From contig NZ_JACRWC010000050.1 in the NCBI RefSeq assembly GCF_014306095.1, positions 1-35,749 of the forward strand: 35,749 nt of DNA, given 5' to 3'. The translations under genes and the position numbers were made by a program. The notes beneath the pieces are model-generated. The model had not been told where the DNA came from. It did not search any database and saw nothing but the letters and a program-made list of their open reading frames with translations. Origin of the DNA: Lentihominibacter faecis (GTDB lineage: Bacteria; Bacillota; Clostridia; Peptostreptococcales; Anaerovoracaceae). Below are positions 32,488-35,749 of the stretch, piece by piece; the stretch's first letter is position 1, and every line of letters begins with the position of its first letter.

Positions 32488-32954
32488 ATGAAAAAAAACT
32501 TGATTTTAATATTGATATTGGTAATGATTTTGTTCTTATCAGGGTGTCGGGCAAAGGAAACGGCTGACTCACCGTCAGAAGCTTCCGTTTCAGAAAATAC
32601 GGCATCAAAAGACCAGCCGCTTGATCTGACAAAGCTGAGCAGTACCATGGTGTATTCAGAAGTTTATAATATGATGTGTACACCAGAGGATTACAACGGA
32701 AGAACCGTCACGATGCGGGGGCAGTTCGCTATTTCAGAAGATCCCGACAGCGGGAAACGTATTATGCCTGCATCATTCAAGATGCGCTGGCTTGCTGTAC
32801 CCAGGGGCTGGAATTCGTGCTTGCCGGAGAGCATACTTATCCGGATGATTATCCGAAAGAGGGAGAGGAGATTACGGTTACAGGGATTTTTGATACATAT
32901 GAAGAAGACGGTTTTAAATACTGCCAGCTTATCAACGCTTCTATGGAACAATAG
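32488..32954 (+). pseudogene. Frameshifted lipoprotein gene of the metal operon
   Basis: ATG 32488 (AAAGGA 8 bases upstream) opens a lipoprotein with signal helix and lipobox LFLSGC, then NMMCTPEDYNGRTVTMRGQF. Near 32755-32760 (GGGAAACGT) the sensible reading jumps to the -1 frame and continues as YYACIIQDALACCTQGLEF ... TVTGIFDTYEEDG to a TAG at 32952-32954. Adding one A to the AAA run would restore one reading frame of about 155 residues. The CACCTQGLEF block resembles the exported domain of DUF1980/YcgQ-type proteins linked to zinc. Without correction the first frame runs on in frame into birA. It may be a true mutation or a homopolymer sequencing error. Confidence 0.8.
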
Positions 32955-32971
32955 AAGCCTCCTTATACAGG

Positions 32972-33000
32972 TTGACAATCCGCATGCCATAGTCTACAAT
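32972..33000 (+). promoter_or_regulatory. Promoter of birA-bioY2
   Basis: TTGACA (32972-32977), 17-bp spacer and TACAAT (32995-33000). The -35 lies in GGTTGACAATC, which matches 8 of 9 bases of the GGTTAACAA BirA half site and shares GTTGACAATC with the bioYBDA promoter. Confidence 0.8.
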
Positions 33001-33039
33001 CAAATTGCATTTCAGAAGCAATCCTGGAAGGAGGTCACT

Positions 33040-34020
33040 ATGGCAACAAAAGATGCAGTTTTACAGGCGCTGCAAAATAGTGAAGGCGCATTTCTCTCCG
33101 GTGAAGAGCTTTCCAACAAGTTAAGCGTATCTCGCACGACCGTCTGGAAAGCGATCAAGGCCTTACGGGAAGAAGGACATCCTATTGAAGCGGTCACCAA
33201 TCGCGGCTATATGCTTATGTCCGACAGCTGGACCATCACAGAAGACAGCCTGAGAGCATGTCTGCCCACACGGTACAAAAACCTGGATTTACATATTTAC
33301 GATACCATTGACTCTACCAATTTAAAAGCCAGGCAGCTGGCGATGGATGGCGCACCTCACGGTACGGTCGTTTTAGCAAAACAGCAGACCAGCGGAAGAG
33401 GCCGGCTCGGTCGAAGTTTTTTCTCTCCACGCGAAGGGATCTACTTGAGTATTGTCATCAAACCTGATTTTGATGTGAGCAAATCTGTTCTCGTCACATC
33501 GGCTGCCGCCGTAGCTGTCGCGAACGCCATCGAGAAGGTCTGCGGACTGGAATCGAAGATCAAATGGGTCAACGACGTTTATATCGATGGAAAAAAAGTC
33601 TGCGGTATCCTGACGGAAGGCATCTCTGACTTTGAAACAGGACAGATCGAACACCTCATCCTTGGGATCGGTATCAATACGACGGTAAAAGATTTTCCGG
33701 CAGAGCTGCTCGCTACCGCCGGAGCTGCGGAAGGGACTTATTCCAAATCCGCCCTGGCCGCAGAAACCATCACACAGGCTCTGGGATATATCGAAGATCT
33801 TGACAGCGCATCCTTCCTGCCGGCATATAAGGAAAAAAGTCTGGTGATCGGTAAAACCGTTACTGTTTATCAAGGTCGCTACAAAGTCAACCCGGAAGAT
33901 GAGATAACGGGAGTTCCCGCCCGTGTACTGGACATCGCAGATGATGGCGGGTTGATCGTGCTTTATGCTGACGGACATCAGGAAAAGCTGGTTTCCGGTG
34001 AAATTTCGATCCGGATTTAA
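33040..34020 (+). CDS. birA: Bifunctional biotin ligase / biotin operon repressor BirA
   Basis: 326-residue protein with an N-terminal winged-helix domain (about 1-60: LSGEELSNKLSVSRTTVWKA) that binds biotin operators, a central ligase domain with the biotinyl-AMP loop SGRGRLGRSFFS (about 116-127) and KWVNDVYIDGKKVCGILTEG, and a C-terminal SH3-like domain. It biotinylates carboxylases and, with biotinyl-AMP bound, represses biotin genes. ATG 33040 has AAGGAGG 5-6 bases upstream and its own consensus promoter; the much longer upstream ORF is a frameshift artefact. bioY2 follows directly. Confidence 0.96.
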   Translation: MATKDAVLQALQNSEGAFLSGEELSNKLSVSRTTVWKAIKALREEGHPIEAVTNRGYMLMSDSWTITEDSLRACLPTRYKNLDLHIYDTIDSTNLKARQLAMDGAPHGTVVLAKQQTSGRGRLGRSFFSPREGIYLSIVIKPDFDVSKSVLVTSAAAVAVANAIEKVCGLESKIKWVNDVYIDGKKVCGILTEGISDFETGQIEHLILGIGINTTVKDFPAELLATAGAAEGTYSKSALAAETITQALGYIEDLDSASFLPAYKEKSLVIGKTVTVYQGRYKVNPEDEITGVPARVLDIADDGGLIVLYADGHQEKLVSGEISIRI

Positions 34021-34037
34021 CGAAAGGAAAAACAAAC

Positions 34038-34640
34038 ATGCATCAGACAGAACAAAAAAGATATTCAAAAACAACAGCACTCGTACTATGCGGGATCTTC
34101 GCCGCCCTCATGGCGATCTGCTCCTTTATTACAATCCCTCTTGGATTTACGCCGGTTCCCATCAATCTGGCAACATTGGGTGTATTCCTCACGGGCGGGA
34201 TCCTCGGTAAAAAATACGGATCCATCAGCCTGATCGTATATATCCTGCTTGGAGCAGTAGGCGTCCCTGTATTTGCAGGGTTCAAAGGCGGACTTGGAGT
34301 TCTCGCCGGGCCGACCGGAGGCTATATCATCGGCTATCTTGCCGCCGCATTTTTGACAGGACTGCTTGTAGAACTGGTTTTCACGAAAACCGGAACAGAT
34401 TCCGGACAAAGAAGTGCGAAATCTTCCACATCGCGCTTTATCGACATCATCCTGGCTATGATCGCAGGGCTGGCCGCCTGCTATGCACTGGGAACAGCCT
34501 GGTTTATGATCAGTACCGGAACAGGTCTTGGTGCGGCCCTGATTTCCTGCGTCATCCCGTTTCTGCCGGGAGATGCGGCTAAGATCATCGTGGGGGCACT
34601 GCTGGTACAGAAACTTCGGCCTGCGATTCCGATTCGCTAA
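34038..34640 (+). CDS. bioY: Biotin transporter BioY (copy 2)
   Basis: 200-residue S component, a paralogue of the copy at 21974. It shows ITIPLGFTPVPINLATLGVF, GKKYGSISLIVYILLGAVGVPVF, GPTGGYIIGYLAAAF and a C-terminal PGDAAKIIVGALLVQKLRP segment. A charged loop of about 15 residues (KTGTDSGQRSAKSSTSRF) in the middle is longer than in copy 1. AAAGGA lies 9 bases before ATG and the gene starts 17 bases after birA, so it is in the birA transcript. Confidence 0.94.
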   Translation: MHQTEQKRYSKTTALVLCGIFAALMAICSFITIPLGFTPVPINLATLGVFLTGGILGKKYGSISLIVYILLGAVGVPVFAGFKGGLGVLAGPTGGYIIGYLAAAFLTGLLVELVFTKTGTDSGQRSAKSSTSRFIDIILAMIAGLAACYALGTAWFMISTGTGLGAALISCVIPFLPGDAAKIIVGALLVQKLRPAIPIR

Positions 34641-34680
34641 AAATAATCTTAGAAGAAGCTACTTGTCATTTCTTTCAAAT

Positions 34681-34745
34681 AAAAAGCAGGGCACTTTTTT
34701 ACAAAATGAGGGAACCCCTCAAAATATTGCTCTGCTTTTTTCCAT
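34681..34745. terminator. Bidirectional terminator after bioY2 and the Rpn gene
   Basis: AAAAAGCAGGGCA (34681-34693) pairs with TGCTCTGCTTTTT (34728-34740) with one mismatch, enclosing GAGG-gaac-CCCTC. T runs in both directions. Confidence 0.8.
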
Positions 34746-35680
34746 TAGAAAATATGATTGCTATTACACTTATTCCGACTTTGATTTTTCTTCTTTAGCG
34801 TGTTCAGCTCCTGCTCGGTGAGACCGGTCATCTCTTTGATCAGCATAAAATCAAGATTCTTCTCCACCATCTTGCGAGCAATTTCCCGCTGTTTAATTTT
34901 CTCTCCCTGCGCCACACCTTCTTTTCGACCGCGCTCTTCGCCGCGTTTCTCGCCTATTCTCTCGCCGATTTTCTTGCCGCGCTTCTCGCCGATCATTTCG
35001 CCTTCGCGCCTCTCCCACATCTTCTCTTCAAATGCATTCATATACCTGATCCCCACTTCCTCATTCTGTTTGATTTCTTCCACTCGTTTCTGCAGTTTTT
35101 CAATCTTCCTGCTATGACTTCCTGCTGCATTCTCCCATGTCGTCTGCTCAAAGTATCTCAACAGCTGGATCAGTTCTTCACTGACTCCCTTTCCATCCGT
35201 TCCGTGGGTGTTGAGAAAGATCCTGGTCGCTCCATCATACAGCTTCAACCCCGGGATCTCGTCACAGCTCATGTGGAAGGTGTACTTATACTTCCCTTCT
35301 CCAAAAAGGTCGAACGGCATGATCATGATCACATACGCATCCTTGAGCTGGCTGTAATCCTCTCCCGGATGCAGCATGTTCAGATCGATCATCCCATTAT
35401 AGTATCTGGTCCGTTTCGGCAGATCCTTCGTATTCTTTTGCTGGACTTCCAAATCATACGCTACATCCCTAATATCCTCACCGTACACATCGAAATATAC
35501 GCTCTTATTCTGCGGCGTTCTTCGGAGCTCCTTTTCTGCCTGTGCCTTATCCTTCAGCGGCACAGGATGCCCAAGGATGATTTCCAGCACATCCTCCAGG
35601 ATTTCATTATCCGCCATTACTTCTGAAAACAAAAATCGGTCCAGCAGATTGAGTTCCTGCAAAGTCTTTATTCGGTTCAT
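34745..35680 (-). CDS. Rpn family recombination-promoting nuclease / PD-(D/E)XK protein
   Basis: 311-residue member of the Rpn/PDDEXK-transposase-like family, DNA endonucleases linked to RecA-independent recombination or, in some systems, phage defence. It starts with LLDRFLFSEVMADNEILEDV, carries the nuclease core SVYFDVYGEDIRDVAYDLEVQQ (D...ExQ, about residues 60-80, given in part) and RTRYYNGMIDLNML. From about residue 235 it has Gly/Glu/Lys/Arg-rich repeats (GEKRGKKIGERIGEKRG) typical of the family. GGGAG precedes ATG. Such genes are often multi-copy. Confidence 0.9.
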   Translation of the reverse strand: MNRIKTLQELNLLDRFLFSEVMADNEILEDVLEIILGHPVPLKDKAQAEKELRRTPQNKSVYFDVYGEDIRDVAYDLEVQQKNTKDLPKRTRYYNGMIDLNMLHPGEDYSQLKDAYVIMIMPFDLFGEGKYKYTFHMSCDEIPGLKLYDGATRIFLNTHGTDGKGVSEELIQLLRYFEQTTWENAAGSHSRKIEKLQKRVEEIKQNEEVGIRYMNAFEEKMWERREGEMIGEKRGKKIGERIGEKRGEERGRKEGVAQGEKIKQREIARKMVEKNLDFMLIKEMTGLTEQELNTLKKKNQSRNKCNSNHIF

Positions 35681-35696
35681 TATCCCTTCTCCCCTG

Positions 35697-35725
35697 ATTA
35701 TAACTCATCCTGCCTCCGGAGACAA
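35697..35725 (-). promoter_or_regulatory. Probable promoter of the Rpn gene
   Basis: TTGTCT (35720-35725), 17-bp spacer and TATAAT (35697-35702) on the minus strand. Confidence 0.6.
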
Positions 35726-35749
35726 TTAACTTATCTATTGCATGCATAC

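Noticed and set aside
32752..32760. GGGAAAC as a programmed -1 frameshift site
   Set aside because: The heptamer is in the wrong phase for simultaneous slippage (the frame reads GGG AAA CGT), so a lost base is the simpler explanation.

Overview
The window reads as chromosomal DNA of a mid-GC anaerobic Firmicute of class Clostridia. Supporting signs are a DUF3793 gene paired with flavodoxin, a flavodiiron protein with a fused rubredoxin, a TSCPD-domain protein, a LUD-domain protein, strong AGGAGG-type ribosome sites, consensus sigma-A promoters with 16-18 bp spacers, and U-tract terminators. I cannot fix the family (Lachnospiraceae or a neighbouring order are both possible). Most of it is ordinary housekeeping and vitamin or metal supply; only the first kilobase looks like decayed accessory DNA.

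Layout. 1-972: two tandem 70-bp structured repeats, tRNA-Lys(CTT) on the minus strand with its own promoter and terminator, then a decayed plus-strand ORF ending in four 39-bp (13-residue) repeats. 969-3257 (minus): RmlD-like reductase coupled to a DAACS symporter, preceded by a promoter and a short terminated leader. 3374-4342: DMT transporter. 4446-8229 (minus): TPP riboswitch with two terminators in series, then thiS-thiF-thiG-thiH-tenI, the thiazole branch of thiamine synthesis. 8252-9290 (minus): LUD protein and a small unknown protein. 9513-11299 (plus): crotonase and a second DMT transporter. 11387-16563 (plus): a run of an FHA-SEDS fusion glycosyltransferase, a class B PBP, a TSCPD protein and a CDF metal exporter. 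16637-18825 (minus): flavodiiron protein and endonuclease IV. 18983-22558 (minus): bioY-bioB-bioD-bioA. 22559-23007: a gene-free stretch with inverted repeats. 23008-23316: GIY-YIG protein. 23362-24384 (minus): DUF3793 and flavodoxin under a DtxR-like palindrome lying inside the promoter. 24547-25146: anchored unknown protein. 25228-29290 (minus): MarR regulator and a heterodimeric ABC exporter. 29463-34640 (plus): zinc-type ABC uptake operon with a Cys-rich mini membrane protein and a frameshifted lipoprotein, then birA and a second bioY. 34745-35680 (minus): Rpn-family nuclease.

How parts work together. Biotin genes lie at both ends of the right half: bioYBDA and birA-bioY2 share a promoter-embedded motif, while no bioF, bioW or bioC/H is visible here, so biotin appears to come from uptake or late-step synthesis. 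Thiamine genes are capped by a TPP switch. The DUF3793-flavodoxin pair looks iron-repressed. The MarR promoter carries two matching palindromes, which fits self-regulation of the exporter. The FHA-SEDS/PBP pair resembles a compact version of the actinobacterial fhaB-rodA-pbpA cluster.

No CRISPR array, intact insertion sequence, prophage or complete defence system was found.
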